Shown: positions 1 to 12,388 of the stretch, piece after piece
How positions within the stretch are numbered: the first letter of the stretch is position 1
Layout of the letters: each line of letters opens with the position of its first letter
DNA from: Ignelater luminosus
Taxonomy: Eukaryota > Arthropoda > Insecta > Coleoptera > Elateridae
Direction of reading: 5' to 3'
Length of the DNA: 64,000 nucleotides
NCBI GenBank assembly: GCA_011009095.1
Contig: VTPC01000034.1
Coordinates: forward strand, 28,699-92,698
The notes under the pieces: generated by a model
The model's input: only the letters and a program-made list of their open reading frames with translations
The model's database searches: none
Told to the model about the DNA's origin: nothing
Translations under genes and position numbers: made by a program

Positions 1-1600
1 TTATTTGATATAATCAGCTTTGCTTGCAGATCTTTAGCAGCAATGGAGATAAAGCATCGTTTTGCCTCAAACGACTTTGACATCAAATGCCTACTTGAAA
101 TCAAATTTGTTTTATACGGTCCAAAGATTTTTTTGTGCACACAAAATTAAAATCATGGGTTTTTAATTACGCATTTCTTCTTTTGTCATGAAATCACGAA
201 AGTGCCACATTATTGATTCCTTGAAAACCGCAAGAAATACAAAGTCAGTTAAGTAAGCAGTTTATATGAGCAAATGGTCTGCATTACTGAAAATATTGAT
301 GATAAAAGTTAAATAAAATCTCACACTAAATTAGAAAAGAAAATTCCGTGACTATTAGTAGTTGTTTCATTTTAGAGCACTGACTGTCATTTAACCCAGA
401 TCTACATAAAAATCATGGAAATCCCCATCGTCCGAATTTCGTCTAGCTAAGGCAAAATTTCTTAACGAACCAAATATTGTTGAAACGTTATTTCTTTGTC
501 AGGATGGAACCTTCCACTTTTGGCCTGGAAAACTTGCTAACTTTGCTCTATTCAGGGTAGTAAGAAGTTATTCTTCAAAAGCTTTCTGTCTGCGCCGAGG
601 TCAACATGCAGAAAATGCGAAATAAAATCTAATTTCAGATACTAGTATTAGAAAAAAGGAAGAAAGATGGCAATGGATGATGAGAAACTGAGAAGTTTCT
701 TTGGCGAAACATATCGAATACCTATGTACCTACTACATTGGGCATTATCATTATAAAACACTTCTAACGATAAACACTTTTTTAAAATTGTCAGAAAACA
801 AAAGTGTTGATAACTTCCTGTAAGAGAAAGAAAGTGACGTAAATTCTGATTATCTACTATGTGGGCAACTCAGTGACAAATATGTTCCTGATAATCTTCA
901 CTATTTTAAGAGAACTGCATGATTTATAGTCAGCAGGATTTATTCAATTAAATAATGAGTGCCAAACAGTAGCTTTTAATTTAAAGCATCAATTTCTTTA
1001 TCCTTTTATCCTTATAAATGTAGGTTCAATTCAAGTGAGAGAACACAATAATTTTTGGTGTATACTGAATTATTGTTTTTGTAACTGAAAATCACGTAGT
1101 TCTCAGATATTTACTCCCTTTAATTAATAACAATTATTCTTATGTTGTGTCATATTTCTTTTAAATTCATGTGAATCACAGCAAAACGAACCTATCGCGT
1201 TTTAAAAGCAAGCGCTAATTGCCAACTACATTAACATCCTGGATATTATTATTCCCCTGATAAAGGTCAGTAAGAATGTGAAATCATCATCATCGTCTAT
1301 GCGCAAGATGCATAGTAGTCTAAACGCATTCTTGCAGGTTTATTTTTTATTAAGCTCATTTCCTCTGCCTTAATAAATTATATCAAAACGTCGTTAATGC
1401 CTTAATTAAGGTCGAGTTTTCTCTTTTAACGTCTCTTCCTTTTGCTGTCTATTAACTGCGCGCTGTATTTTATTTCATTATTTCTTAAAACGTCAATATA
1501 CAACAATGATAAGAATGTTTAAATTGGATTTTCGCATTTAATCGGAATACAAGTTATGAAATGAAAGAAAAGAAAGATGTTTGAAAGGCTGGAGTGACAT
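1..1600. other. AT-rich non-coding stretch
   Basis: No open frame, RNA gene or repeat that I can support. The sequence is uniformly AT-rich with many stops in all frames, as expected of intergenic or intronic DNA. A short ATC-rich run occurs near 1284-1297. Confidence 0.6.
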
Positions 1601-1629
1601 GATATTGCAAGTGGAGTCTCAGTCGATTT

Positions 1630-1661
1630 TATAAAAAGCGAATTCCAAGTAATAATCAGCA
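1630..1661 (+). promoter_or_regulatory. Possible TATA/initiator core promoter
   Basis: TATAAAAAG starts at 1630, and an initiator-like TCAGCA lies at 1656-1661, placing its A 28 bases after the first T of the TATA motif. This matches the usual metazoan TATA-to-start spacing. It lies about 220 bases before the CpG-rich patch and the candidate start codon at 1879. TATA-like strings are common in AT-rich DNA, so only the spacing and the nearby CpG-rich block make it worth listing. Confidence 0.25.
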
Positions 1662-1878
1662 ATTTTTAAAATCAATCCAAATTAAACGAAGTAAACGACC
1701 ATACAGTGTCGTATATACCAACTTCAAGTACCATATAAACCTGGTAAGAATGAAAAGTATATTGTCTTAGAGAGCGATACTCGTTTGTCTGCTTAACAAA
1801 TGACAATCGCAATGCGAATCAAAGAGTGCGCTGGCCACAGCCGCCCTTGTTTTTGCTACGATCCGGTGTGTGAAAACA

Positions 1879-1933
1879 ATGGCACATCGCCGGGACCGCA
1901 TTCTGTCTTTGAAGAGCCGCTCTCGCACTAGAG
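1879..1933 (+). CDS. Candidate first coding exon in a CpG-rich patch
   Basis: The interval 1800-2000 is unusually rich in GC and CpG for this window. Inside it, an ATG at 1879 has a very good insect-style context (AACAATGG). The frame reads a basic peptide, MAHRRDRILSLKSRSRTR, up to a possible splice donor (GAG|GTATGC) at 1934. If unspliced, the frame runs on to a TAA shortly after 1990, giving a 40-residue peptide. A second short frame starts at an upstream ATG near 1814 (MRIKECAGHSRPC...) and stops just before the same donor, so it could be an upstream ORF. No family is recognised. The patch could also be a purely regulatory CpG-rich block. Confidence 0.25.
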
Positions 1934-1999
1934 GTATGCTATGCTTGGCTTGCTGGAAACTACCGCTAAAAGCGTCGACGTTCGTCTTTATAACCCGTT

Positions 2000-4468
2000 A
2001 AACCTAAACTCACGTAATCTTCTCATGTTCGAGTACTTATTATTATTTTTGGTCGGTAATTAATTGGTGTTGTACTTGCATTGAATTGATTGAGTATCTC
2101 TTTTTATGGATATTGTTTAATATGAGTTATTGTACGCAACGCGGATAAACAAAAATTTGCGAATTTAATAAGACCTATTTTGTAAATCATTTAAAAGTGT
2201 TTGACTGATAGTCCAAGTTTTTGTAAACGTACACAAAATAAAAGGTGATGCACCTGTACTTCAGTCTTTACGTATACAAGAGGATGTTTAGAACTGCTGT
2301 CTAATTAATTAATTTATTGAGTGTTTAGTAATGTAGTAGTCAAGCTTCCGTTTGTTTTAATTAAGTGTATTTCCTATGAGACAAAACTGAAATATATCAA
2401 AATGCCTATTAGATAAATTTGAACTAAAAGAAAGTTTTGTCTGCTTGGTGATGTACTTCTAAATTTTAATACTGAAAATATCTTTTGCATAATTGCCACT
2501 ATTTATAGCAAATTTTCTTCTATTACCTACGCCTATTTTGGTTACTACAAAGATTAGTCAAAGACATCCTAAGCATTGCCTGTGTTAGGAGCGGGCAAAG
2601 TTGACCTTCGGGGCGGTATTGGACTATTGGTTGATATAAAGGCACATTTATGAGCAAAAACTGACTTTCAAACAAATAAGATTTAACCAAACAATCTAGT
2701 TTTGGCATTTGAACTGTGAAGTTTGTCGTTTTGGCCCGGAGGCTAAGTTTATCCACACTTGGATTATGTCAAGAATGAATAGTAAAATATAAAATTTCAA
2801 GCAGCTAACAGAAACTTTTAAAAAATTGTCTAAAAGATGGGCGCCAGATTTTCTTGACCTCACCGCAGTGTGAACCAGAGAATAACAGTTTTCTAATTAC
2901 TGTACTGCGTGCTCGAATGTTTTAGTTCAAAGAGACGGGTAGAGGTTTACAACAAACGTATACAACAAAGCTACTCACACAGGTAGACACCTGTAGATAC
3001 CCAACCACCCCTGGTATAATGAAATGTACATACCTAATTAATTTTTAATTCTCAAATTGTGGAAGTAAACTCTTAGCAGTTGATACACCATCTTTCTCTC
3101 TAAAGTTTGCTGTATCAAGGCGGTGTGTCTGTGATGTGAATTTTCTTTATCGGACACTTTCCAGTTTTCATAAAGCAACTAACTTTGTTAGTCCTATTTA
3201 ACGGAATACCTCAAAATACTCAGGTAGATCGCCTTGTATATCGAAGGCTCTGATAGTGACACCGTGACTTTTTTGTCATTCACCACATGAGCATCTTGAA
3301 GTTTGGGGTGTTTTTTGACTCACCAGTCTAAATCCACTGAGTTCTGTTTGAATGCCGTCACTGCGTGAAAGATACAATCCAAGACCGCATATTACCAGCC
3401 GCAATTGGCTGAAACAGCAGTTTTGACGTTTTGAGTTACCTGTAGAAATGTACCACATTCTTGTCAGCGATGCTGGGGTATGATACAACCCCCGGCGTCT
3501 TTATTGCATAAAGATCCAAGCCAACCCAAAATTTGCTAAAGCCACCCCTATTAAGTTGGTCTAGCTACGAGCCTGTATGTTCCGAATAAGGAAATGGGAA
3601 AGATGGCTAAAATGCTTAGCGAGAATAGATATCCTAACACTACAGCTAATCTAATGTCCAAACTCCAGATGCCAAAAGAAATAGAAATGATAGAGTTCTG
3701 ACCCGACAAATCTTGGAACAAAATTCGTCAAAGCAAAGTAAGGATAATAAGCTTCTGGTTAAAGGTTGTTTATAACGATCCCGCGACTTTCGTGATGCTT
3801 GGGGTGCTACAATTCAGGGGACGCAATGCGCAAACATCTAAAAATTGGAAATGTTCAGCTGCAGCCTGCAAAATCAGTAAACGCCCTCTTTTCTAATTTA
3901 TTGTTTGCATAGAAGTCACTTTATATTATGTCGAGACCGATCAATCAGGATCAAAATTTTTAGTTTTTATTGCAATTTTTTGCCTGCTCGACTGCAGTCT
4001 TGTCCCAATAATATGTTCTATGAAGAAAAGAGAAAGCCAATACGTTGCATCATTACAACTACTAAATGGTACACTTTTCGTGACAGGCATAATATAACCT
4101 TGCAGAAGAGGAGGGTGCGCAATAATACTAAAGTTACAGAACTGGGATGAGCTAGGTGCTAATTGATCACAACGGTGATACCTTAATCTGATTCGTGGAG
4201 GTAATCATATATGTTGATGTGATAGTCACTCAAACAAGAGGTGTTTCGAACTGCGATTTCAAATACTTTGAGTCTTAGCATAAGTACGAGTTAGTATTTT
4301 CGAGTTAAATCTTAAGAACATGCTTGAATAGAGCCGAAGTTCGAGCATGCCGAATACGGGCAAAAATATAAATATAGAAACGACGGGATGATGGAAGTGT
4401 GAAAACTCTTAAAAGAAATAAAACTGACGGCACTAACCTTTAGGAATCAGTCAGTTTTTTAAATTAAT
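2000..4468. other. No gene seen
   Basis: Scattered open frames of 60-80 codons on either strand (for example minus 2523-2756 and 3276-3488, plus 3905-4150) have no recognisable motif and are of a length expected by chance here. The block 3230-3900 is somewhat richer in GC than its flanks and includes a segment shared with 46.1 kb, so it may be an old repeat. Confidence 0.5.
3731..3765 (+). repeat. Short segment shared with 46.1 kb
   Basis: A 35-base segment (AAGCAAAGTAAGGATAATAA... to ...GGTTAAAGG) closely resembles 46145-46181, with roughly four of five bases identical. In both places one frame reads KD(N/Y)KLL(V/I), so it may be a fragment of an old mobile-element gene. The match is too short to name a family. 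Confidence 0.35.
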
Positions 4469-4547
4469 CTCGGGAATTTTTGGGAATCGAGAAAAGATAG
4501 TCGCGAGTCCTGGGAACGAAAAGATGGCCAAGATTTAGAAACCCTAG
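4469..4547 (-). repeat. Dispersed repeat copy, GGGAATC-rich, probable transposon end
   Basis: This roughly 80-base segment shares order and spacing of CTCGGGAAT, GGGAATCGAG, AGTC/AATCC(T/C)GGGAA and a final GAAA(C/T)CCTAG with 46661-46741. Read on the minus strand both begin CTAGG(G/A)TTTCT. Clusters of GGGAATC or TCCCGGGA close to a terminal AACCCTAG-like end remind me of termini of some hAT-type elements, but no inverted partner was found. That assignment is inference. Confidence 0.5.
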
Positions 4548-6131
4548 CTGCAACTGAACGATAAGACAGCTGTTATCACACGTAAATGCTAATACAGCGC
4601 CAAGAACTAGCTAACTAGTTCAGCCACCAACAGAGGAGAAAACTTCTATTACTTGCGCAAAAACCTACTACACGACCTGCGCAATAGCCCATTACGTATC
4701 TAGTAACAAAGAATTTTCAGGGTGTGATTGTGGTTAGCTAGCTTCCTACACGTCGCCAGTAATGCCTAATGCTATTAATGATAAAACAGTCGACAATGAC
4801 CGATAAAATACTAAAAGCTGTATCATAAATGGAACAATCGCTTCTGTTAACAAAATGAAATCATAGGAATTCAATGGCAGAAACGGTGCCCAGTGTTTAC
4901 ACTACCAATCTAATATAAGTGCGCAGGTAAGGAACACAGATAGAAAATGAACGAAAGAGATACCGTATACGGTGTACATTAAGTAACAAAAGTTGCACCC
5001 ACCCTTTTGAAGGATTTGCCAGTGCGCATCGAGGGTTCATCCGCAACCTTACGTTCGGCGAGCTGTACAAAATTCCTATGTTAATTATCAACAGGATCAA
5101 GAATATTCTTCGTATTTATACAGCATAGAAGCACATTCTGCACGCTCTGAGATTAAATATCTATTGCCCAAATTAACTGTCTTTTGGGAATTCCTACAAA
5201 ATGTTTTTTTTACAATTCTAAAGGCACACAATCTTTCACAATACGATAAAAAAATGACAACCATATGAAATATAAAAGTGTTTAAGAGTTGAGGTTCAAG
5301 ATTATTTTTTTGACTTCTGCATGCTTGTTATTCGTGTCTGTACCATGTTCATAACCACGTCTTTTTCTTAGTGGTACGTCTAGCCTTCAATCTTCATTGA
5401 GCCAAGTATCTGCCAAACTTCTCACCTTTACTTAAAGAAGCAACACTTCCAGTTTATTGACATACATTGTCGAAAAGAATATTGTAGTGTCTTTCTATTG
5501 AGATGACTGTAACAGTTTTTTTTAAAGCTTCGTTTCATGCGTTTTAAAAGACTTTTCTCATATTTTGTGAAATAATCTTTTTCTTCACGAGGTATCACAT
5601 CTTTTGGTTGCCAAGCCGCAGTTTGTTTCTTGAATTGCCCTTAAACCATTCTTTAGATCTTTCTTCTGAGAACCATACTATGTCAGTACATTGATTTATA
5701 AAGAGTAGATTAATTCTACAGGTTGACATTAGTGAGTTTTAGACATAAAGAATCTTAAGAAGAATACTTGAGATGTAGACAATTACTAGTTAAAAAAAAT
5801 TTGGAGAAGAAAGTTTCGAATTTTTATGTCATTTTCTTTTAATATCTCCAGATTTTATATTTAGATAGTCTTAACTGAGCAAGCGGGCAAAATGCTAAGT
5901 TAACAAGATCAAATCAGCGTATCAGTTTTACTAAAATGGCAAATGGTAAATATCTTACGTGTGTGAACACCTTCTTTGCTGTTCTTTTCTATCTTTGCTC
6001 GTTCCTGAGATATTTCACTTAAAAAAATAAGATAATTTTGTTTTTAGCAAATATCTAGTAAGCCGTGAACTTTTTTGAAACAACAAAAACATAAGTAAAC
6101 TGATCTCTAAAATAGCCAAATCTTTTCTAAT

Positions 6132-6566
6132 TTAACCGACTTCGTATCTCTTACAATTTCCGAGATCCCAATAGTGAGCATCGAAATGTGGACACACTGT
6201 ATAGCTGCGCTGTGATTTCAGCAGTTGATTGCTAAAGGTAGTTTTTGTACCACCAGTTTTATCAAGCATCAAGAATAAGGCAAGCTTTTGAATGAACATC
6301 AAGAAATGTTTTCGATCAATGAAGTTCAATTCTATGAAATTAAGTTTTGTCATTAAACAAGATGATTTTATATATGAATTGATTAGAATCTGATCTAATG
6401 TGTCTAATCTGATAGTCAATCGATGAATCCATGAAAACTTTACTTTTCTTTGCAATATGAGTTTTTCCGTTAGAATCTTTAATGATTTAGAAAATGATTT
6501 AGTAGCTCCTATAGCTTCTTCATTGTTCTCTATACAACTGTGTTTTGAATTCCAGACTAATGCCAT
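6132..6566 (-). CDS. 144-codon open frame, no family recognised
   Basis: The longest uninterrupted ATG-started frame in the window. It begins MALVWNSKHSC, is lysine- and leucine-rich, and ends DLGNCKRYEVG. I see no signal peptide, conserved domain, repeat or catalytic motif. At this AT content a frame this long is expected only occasionally by chance in 64 kb (my rough stop-frequency estimate is about one chance in eight), so it is mildly unusual but not evidence of a gene. There are no obvious splice or poly(A) signals that would fit it. It is probably a chance frame. Confidence 0.12.
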   Translation of the reverse strand: MALVWNSKHSCIENNEEAIGATKSFSKSLKILTEKLILQRKVKFSWIHRLTIRLDTLDQILINSYIKSSCLMTKLNFIELNFIDRKHFLMFIQKLALFLMLDKTGGTKTTFSNQLLKSQRSYTVCPHFDAHYWDLGNCKRYEVG

Positions 6567-7311
6567 TTAGATTGTTTAATTTAAATATCAACGCTAAACA
6601 AAAGTAGCTCTCTAGGACAGGTGTAGGAGTAGAGCTTGAGAATGCCAAATACCTAAGAAGTTGCTTTCACTGATAGTTTGAATCTGGTTACCGTGTCGAA
6701 CCAGGCCCTTCGTATTGAAAAGAAACAAAAAATTAACTTTTAATATAGAAGATTAAATTTATGAAAACACTTTCTTCTTAGTTTTGTCTTTCAGCAGCCC
6801 CTCTGTAACCTATCTAAAGCTTTTCTACATTTTGATAGAAATTTTTAAAAGATCTAAGTAACAGTAATGTCCAGAAAAGCTAGTAGCTGCTGTTTTGGTG
6901 GAGGTAAGCCTAATTATCAGCTACTAATACCTATAGAACAGATCAGAGAGTGATCTTTGGGTTTAGTCAAATGACTTGAGTTGCACTATGATTTAATGTC
7001 ACTACTTCATTTCTAATATCTTTTTTAGATCCAAATACTCGACAATCTTGTCAATCGAGATTTTTGTGTTTTAGGATTTTGGGTGGCCGTAACAGTAATA
7101 AAGACCACCATCTAACAAATCGCTTCTGAGAGTTTGCTAAACAAATCTATTCAGAGCTTTTTCCCAAAATCTCTTGTATTTTGCATTGCAGAAAAGTTTA
7201 GTGACATTCAATAAAATAATACTTGGGAGAATCTGAACCAATAACTTTAATCTAGAATGTTTAGAAATAAATCAGAACTGGCTAATTTGCAGAATCTACA
7301 TGCTAGTGATG

Positions 7312-7330
7312 TATATATATATATATATAA
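7312..7330. repeat. (TA)n microsatellite
   Basis: A run of about nine TA dinucleotides. Confidence 0.9.
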
Positions 7331-8574
7331 ATTTTCACTGGAATTAAAATGATGAAGAAACACGAAGCCCATATTTGAAATATTATTCTACACCCGTCGA
7401 AGACCAATCTTCAAAATATTCAAAATCTTTACTTTCTTTCTCTGCAAAGTAGCCAAGAACAATTATTTCAAAGAAGCATTAGATCTTATTCAATTTTCCA
7501 CAGGCGGAATATGCTTTTTCATACCTTACGTGACCGAAAGTTATTTTAGCTTGCTGAAAAATTGCCTATTGCATTGTTGAAATAATTGTCCAATAAAATC
7601 ATTTGTGATAGATAAAAGACAATGTAAAGAGCAACTTTTACAACAATAACTAGAAATTTGTAATTTATTTCCAAAATGATTTGAAAACTATTATATCAAA
7701 CAGTGATATGTAGGTATAAAGGGCGTCACTGGTACTTTACAGGTTATTTTATGCCCTCTTGCTTGGTTGTCTGTTGTTATAATTAAGTAAACCCGCATAT
7801 CCATCACAAAGGCTAAATCTTCTATATAGCACGAAAATATTCTATAAGACGAACAAGAAATTTGTTATACAACTAACCTTTGTTTTAGCTCATGCATATT
7901 TCAACTCTGTCGAAGCAAGTGAAGCACATTTATGGACCTTTTGGGAAGACTCTTCTCCTAATTAGATGAGATAAGATTTGGCCTTCAGCTAATTAGTTCT
8001 AAACCGATGCTTGTTCATCCATTGAATTATTGGAAAACAGAAACGTATGCAATTTAAAATCTTCTTTATAATGCTGTCTCAGATTCACTTCTAGACTGTG
8101 AATAAGACATATTAAAATAGGAGATCTTTGTTGAGCACTAAAACAATTCGTCTAAGTGAAAGTGCAGAACATCCACTACCTATTAGTGCAAAACGCTGAT
8201 CACACAGTTTTATTAGATTTTAAAAATCAGTAAGACCAAATAAATATTTCAAATGCATTTGCACTCAGTGAAGTGATGATTTGGCCAAGGAACAACATTA
8301 TCATCCCACAAATTCAAAAAATGTGGAGAGATATTTAGTTGGTTTTTCTTTGCTTTAATACAATGAACTAAAAAAGAAAAGGGTCAGCTGATAAAAAATA
8401 ACTTACTAATTTTTTCGTTTTTGGGAATACTTGAAAGGTGCAGTATTTCACTGTCATCCACATCATCGGCGACTTACAAATTGCATTCCATCAAACTATG
8501 AAAGATACTTAATTCTTAAGAGATTTTAGTTGATCGATTTGTTTATATTTTAACGTCAGTTAAGTTCAATTAGC

Positions 8575-8650
8575 AGAGCCCAACTGGAAATTCCTGGCAT
8601 CCTCCCTGCTCACTCCGCCTCTGGCAGAAGTTTGCTGTTTGCTGTTGTTT
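8575..8650. other. GC-rich island with exon-like edges
   Basis: A compact GC-rich patch in an AT-rich neighbourhood. On the plus strand an acceptor-like CAATTAGCAG ends at 8576, and the following frame stays open for over 40 codons (QLEIPGILPAHS..., then a hydrophobic stretch). On the minus strand, a frame after TTCTGCCAG reads GVSREDARNFQLGSAN then stop. Both strands cannot be coding, and neither peptide is recognised. It may be one small exon, a conserved non-coding element, or chance. Confidence 0.2.
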
Positions 8651-10883
8651 TTCAAATAACTATTTTGCTAATTATTACTTACATCTCAATGAAACTTTTA
8701 ATGCATTAAGAAATATTAATTCTAATAATAATCTTTACTGTATCATCAAAGGATTATTAATGGAAAAAGAAATGAAAACGGAAACTCAAATGGTCTACAT
8801 GGTGCAATAACAATAATTACTAAAAATCTTATTTTGTTTTGTTGAGCAATGCTAGTAGATATGCTCCAAATTTAAAAAATTGAGAACATTTATAATTAGT
8901 ATGATTTAGCTTAAGAAACATTTCGTTGCTGTTTTTGTTTTTGTAAATTGAGTAACTTTTCAGTCTATAATAATTGTGGTCGGTTGAATAAGAATTACAA
9001 TTTTCAAAATTCCTCGATATATTTGTTTTTTGTGAGCGTTGCGCCCTCTCTTACAGAATGGCGAAAGAATAGAAACGTTAAACTTAGCACAGCAAAATAG
9101 TCTGTATTGTACTGAGTAGATGGCGGTAACGTAAAAGTGCAGTTGATATTTAAAGTTTAATGGCGGTAATTGATTAAAATTATAGCAATTTGTATGTTTA
9201 ATTATATATTTATGCTATCGGTAAGCTATTACATCATGGTTAAGTGTTGAGAAATTTAGATATGTCAATCAAAAAGTCATTGACTGTTTTGTTTATGTTA
9301 TTATATTATTAAATTGTTATTACCTAATTTATTAACTCTCTAATATCAGTTATCAATTACACTATCTAATTTTTCCCACTTCTTTAATTGTTTATGCTAT
9401 TATTAAAACGTAATTGGTTTATTGTTATGAAAATTGCTGAATCAACTTATTTATATTTAAAACACAAATAATTTCTTTTCTTTTTAGTTCTGTCTATATT
9501 TTAATATATTCCGATATACATAACGGTAGTAATTCATTTTTCTTTTCAAATTTAAAATATATGAAGCTCAATCAGAATGTAATATGTATGCAATAAACTA
9601 GTATAACTATAGCTTTAGGATATTTTGTACTGACACTTTCGCCATTAGAAAGTTACCATATAATTTATTTTTGATAAACGATTTCAAATAGAGTATGCGG
9701 TAAAACGGGAACACTACGGGACACAGAAGAAAAAGAAGAAAAAATGAGAAACATGATTTATTACGACAGAATGTGGAATAAACCTGTAATAAATGATTGT
9801 TACGGTTTATTATTGAACCGAATTGTTAATTTTATTGCTTTATTGGAATAAAGGGTATATTGGAAAATAGAAATAATTTTTCGTTTTTCATTTTCTTTAT
9901 TGGGAAATTACTCAATAAATACCTTAAATGAACTAAAATAAAATTACAAAACTAAAATCAGTCTGAATAGTCTATATACTAAGTGGCAACAAGGCTGAAT
10001 TCAAAACTAATTAATTCAACTCTTCTTTTCTTTTGTCTTAATTTAAATATTATAAAATATTCATAAGTGCTCTGTTTTATTTTTTCTCTATAAATTATTC
10101 AATGAGAAGGTGGAAAGTAAATTCAATAAGATTCTTAAACACACTAATGATCCTTAATTTCGTTTGACTTTTGCTTTCCATATTATTTATTGTACATTTC
10201 CTGATTTAGTTAGTATTATTATTATTTAATTAAAAAAACCAGGTGGTTGTATATTTCATTTTAAAGGTATGATCTGGAATACCTTGAAGTAAAGTCGAAT
10301 AACAGTGAAAGTAAACAAATAATTCTAATGTCAACAGCATTGCGGATACAAACTGTATTATAGTAGATGATTGCATAATAATTAATTTTGTTACATTGTT
10401 TATTTTACTTTATTTAATCTTATCTTACCAAAGTCTTGCCCTTTTGAACTAGAAATTGTTTCGCTTGAAACTTACCTATATTTTGAGTTTTTTTTGTCTT
10501 TATTCGTCTTAAATTAAAGTCATTCATTGTGCATGGTTAGTGACTATTATTAACTAACTCCTGCACATTTGTTATTTTTTGTGCAGTAAACATTAATGAA
10601 TATGTTTAAAAATGTTTAAATTATACATAGAACCTACAATTTTGTGTATTTGACTACAATCAGATGAAAGTCAGTTTTAGTTTTGTTTATTATTAAACGT
10701 CTGGAAGAGATATAATTGGATCTCTACGTTTCAGAAATATGAATGTACTTTAAGAGAATTCTAAACTTGGTTGCGTCAAAAGAAAAAAATTCAAATGCCT
10801 CATTAAGATAAAGATTTTAATTATAAGGAGTTTTTAATTAGTATCTTTTTTACTCGCTTAAGATTATCTAAAAAACGATTTAT
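8651..10883. other. AT-rich, no gene seen
   Basis: Very AT-rich. ATGGCGGTAA occurs twice (near 9119 and 9160). An acceptor-like CCCTCTCTTACAG ends near 9055 but is followed by a short closed frame. No gene can be supported. Confidence 0.5.
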
Positions 10884-10985
10884 ATGGGCTCTTTAAGGTT
10901 TGATGTTATGTGTTATCTTCGATGTTGGAAAATTATACATTCAAGGATTCGGATAGCTGCACTTGACACAATTTGTGTCACCCTG
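10884..10985 (+). CDS. Candidate exon with strong splice donor
   Basis: An open frame starts at ATG 10884 and runs exactly 34 codons (MGSLRFDVMCYLRCWKII... ending ...DTICVTL) to a near-consensus donor CTG|GTAAGT at 10986, leaving a phase-0 junction. Past the donor the frame closes within about ten codons. The peptide is cysteine-containing and moderately hydrophobic, but I recognise no family. The next downstream exon candidate on this strand, at 12389, does not have the matching phase, so at least one further exon would be needed if they belong together. Strong donor strings do occur by chance. Confidence 0.25.
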
Positions 10986-12388
10986 GTAAGTACATCTTTA
11001 GAGTAGAGATAACATCTTTTTATCCCTTTGACAAATTCCCGATTATCTTTGTGTATTATTCATTGTTTATATCGTACCATATGCACGAGCCTTTTTATAC
11101 TCTCATGTTCCACGATGACGGCCATTGTGTTAGATAGATAGGGTGTCGTTTAAGACAAATACTTTCTCCAACAAGGAAATGCAATATTCTGGAATAATTA
11201 GTTGTTCATGGTAAAATGCGCAAAGGAAACTAACAATAATTATTTTAATTGACCTCTTACATTTTGACCCTTCTGTGTTCCAATTTCTACAAAAGAAAGT
11301 CATACTGGATCTTTGGGTAAGTCAAACAATAAATTTTGAAATACATACACCTAATCAATCATGTGATTTTGTTTTTGTATTTTTTATTCTGTTCTCATAT
11401 ACCTACTCAAATTTTCTATTTTCCAACAGTAACTTAGGTAGATGCAAAAGTTTCCGCATTGAATTCTCGATGCTCCAAGTACACTCTTGTTTAGCAGATA
11501 ACTTAAACAGAATACCCAGAAACTGATTGCACTTAAAACTCCCGAAAGTCTAAATACAATATTCTGATTGGTTTCAATGCTCTAGAATTAATTTTGTAAA
11601 TTTTATAATTTAGAAGTCTTTGCCGAAAATAGAACTTGGACCACTTAGCTAGAAAAGTCAACCATTCTACTTACCTAAGCAACACCACAATAATTCGTCT
11701 AACATTATGATCATTTAAATGTTACTTCTTTAAAGTTTCTATTTTAATTAATTTACTAAGAAAAAAGTAATTAGCTTTATTCAGTTACATTTTAATAATC
11801 TCTAAAATATCTTATACCTACCTGCCGAAACGAAGGCACAGACTTATCTTGGTGAAATTTCTCCTATGCAGCTAAAATGTATTAGTTTTTGTGACATATG
11901 GGCATTTGGTCTAACTTTCCATCTTGCTTTTATTATTTTATCTCTCTAATTAATGCCATTCCATCTAATCTAGTTTTTCATTTAATTATCAACTTATTTT
12001 TGTCTAATATACTTTCTTTAGTTTTGAAGATAGTTGGTTTTGAATATTTGTTTTCCCCAATAACAAAAGTGTAAAGACGAGGTTTGTGCTAGATTAGTTG
12101 CTCTTAAACAATTTCTTTTAATGATAAAACATGTCAGCAATTCTCTTATCAATTCATATACTGAAATTGAGGAATTAATGATATTAGATGGAATGGGAAT
12201 GTACAATATGCAACATATTCCTACCTTCTGGTACATGATAAAGAGTTGTATGGCATAATTACCCTGCTTACGGCATTTTCCAAATTTGTGTGTGCAACTA
12301 TAGATGTCAGTAGATAGGCAAAATAATGCTAATTTGAGGCGGTGATCAATAAATACTACAATAAATAAATCAATATCTGGATTTACAG
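10986..12388. other. Possible intron; no gene seen
   Basis: AT-rich sequence between two exon candidates. Another strong donor string (GG|GTAAGTC) occurs at 11317, within an 83-codon plus-strand frame (11275-11526) that has no recognisable content. A minus-strand frame of 134 codons (12018-12422) has low-complexity composition and no motif, and is probably chance. Confidence 0.4.

Larger units (their letters stand above)
4548..8570. other. Mostly AT-rich, no supported gene
   Basis: Contains one longish minus-strand open frame (6132-6566, listed separately) and a (TA)n run near 7312-7330. A near-palindrome GAACTAGCTAACTAGTTC is close to 4603. Nothing else is recognisable. Confidence 0.5.
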
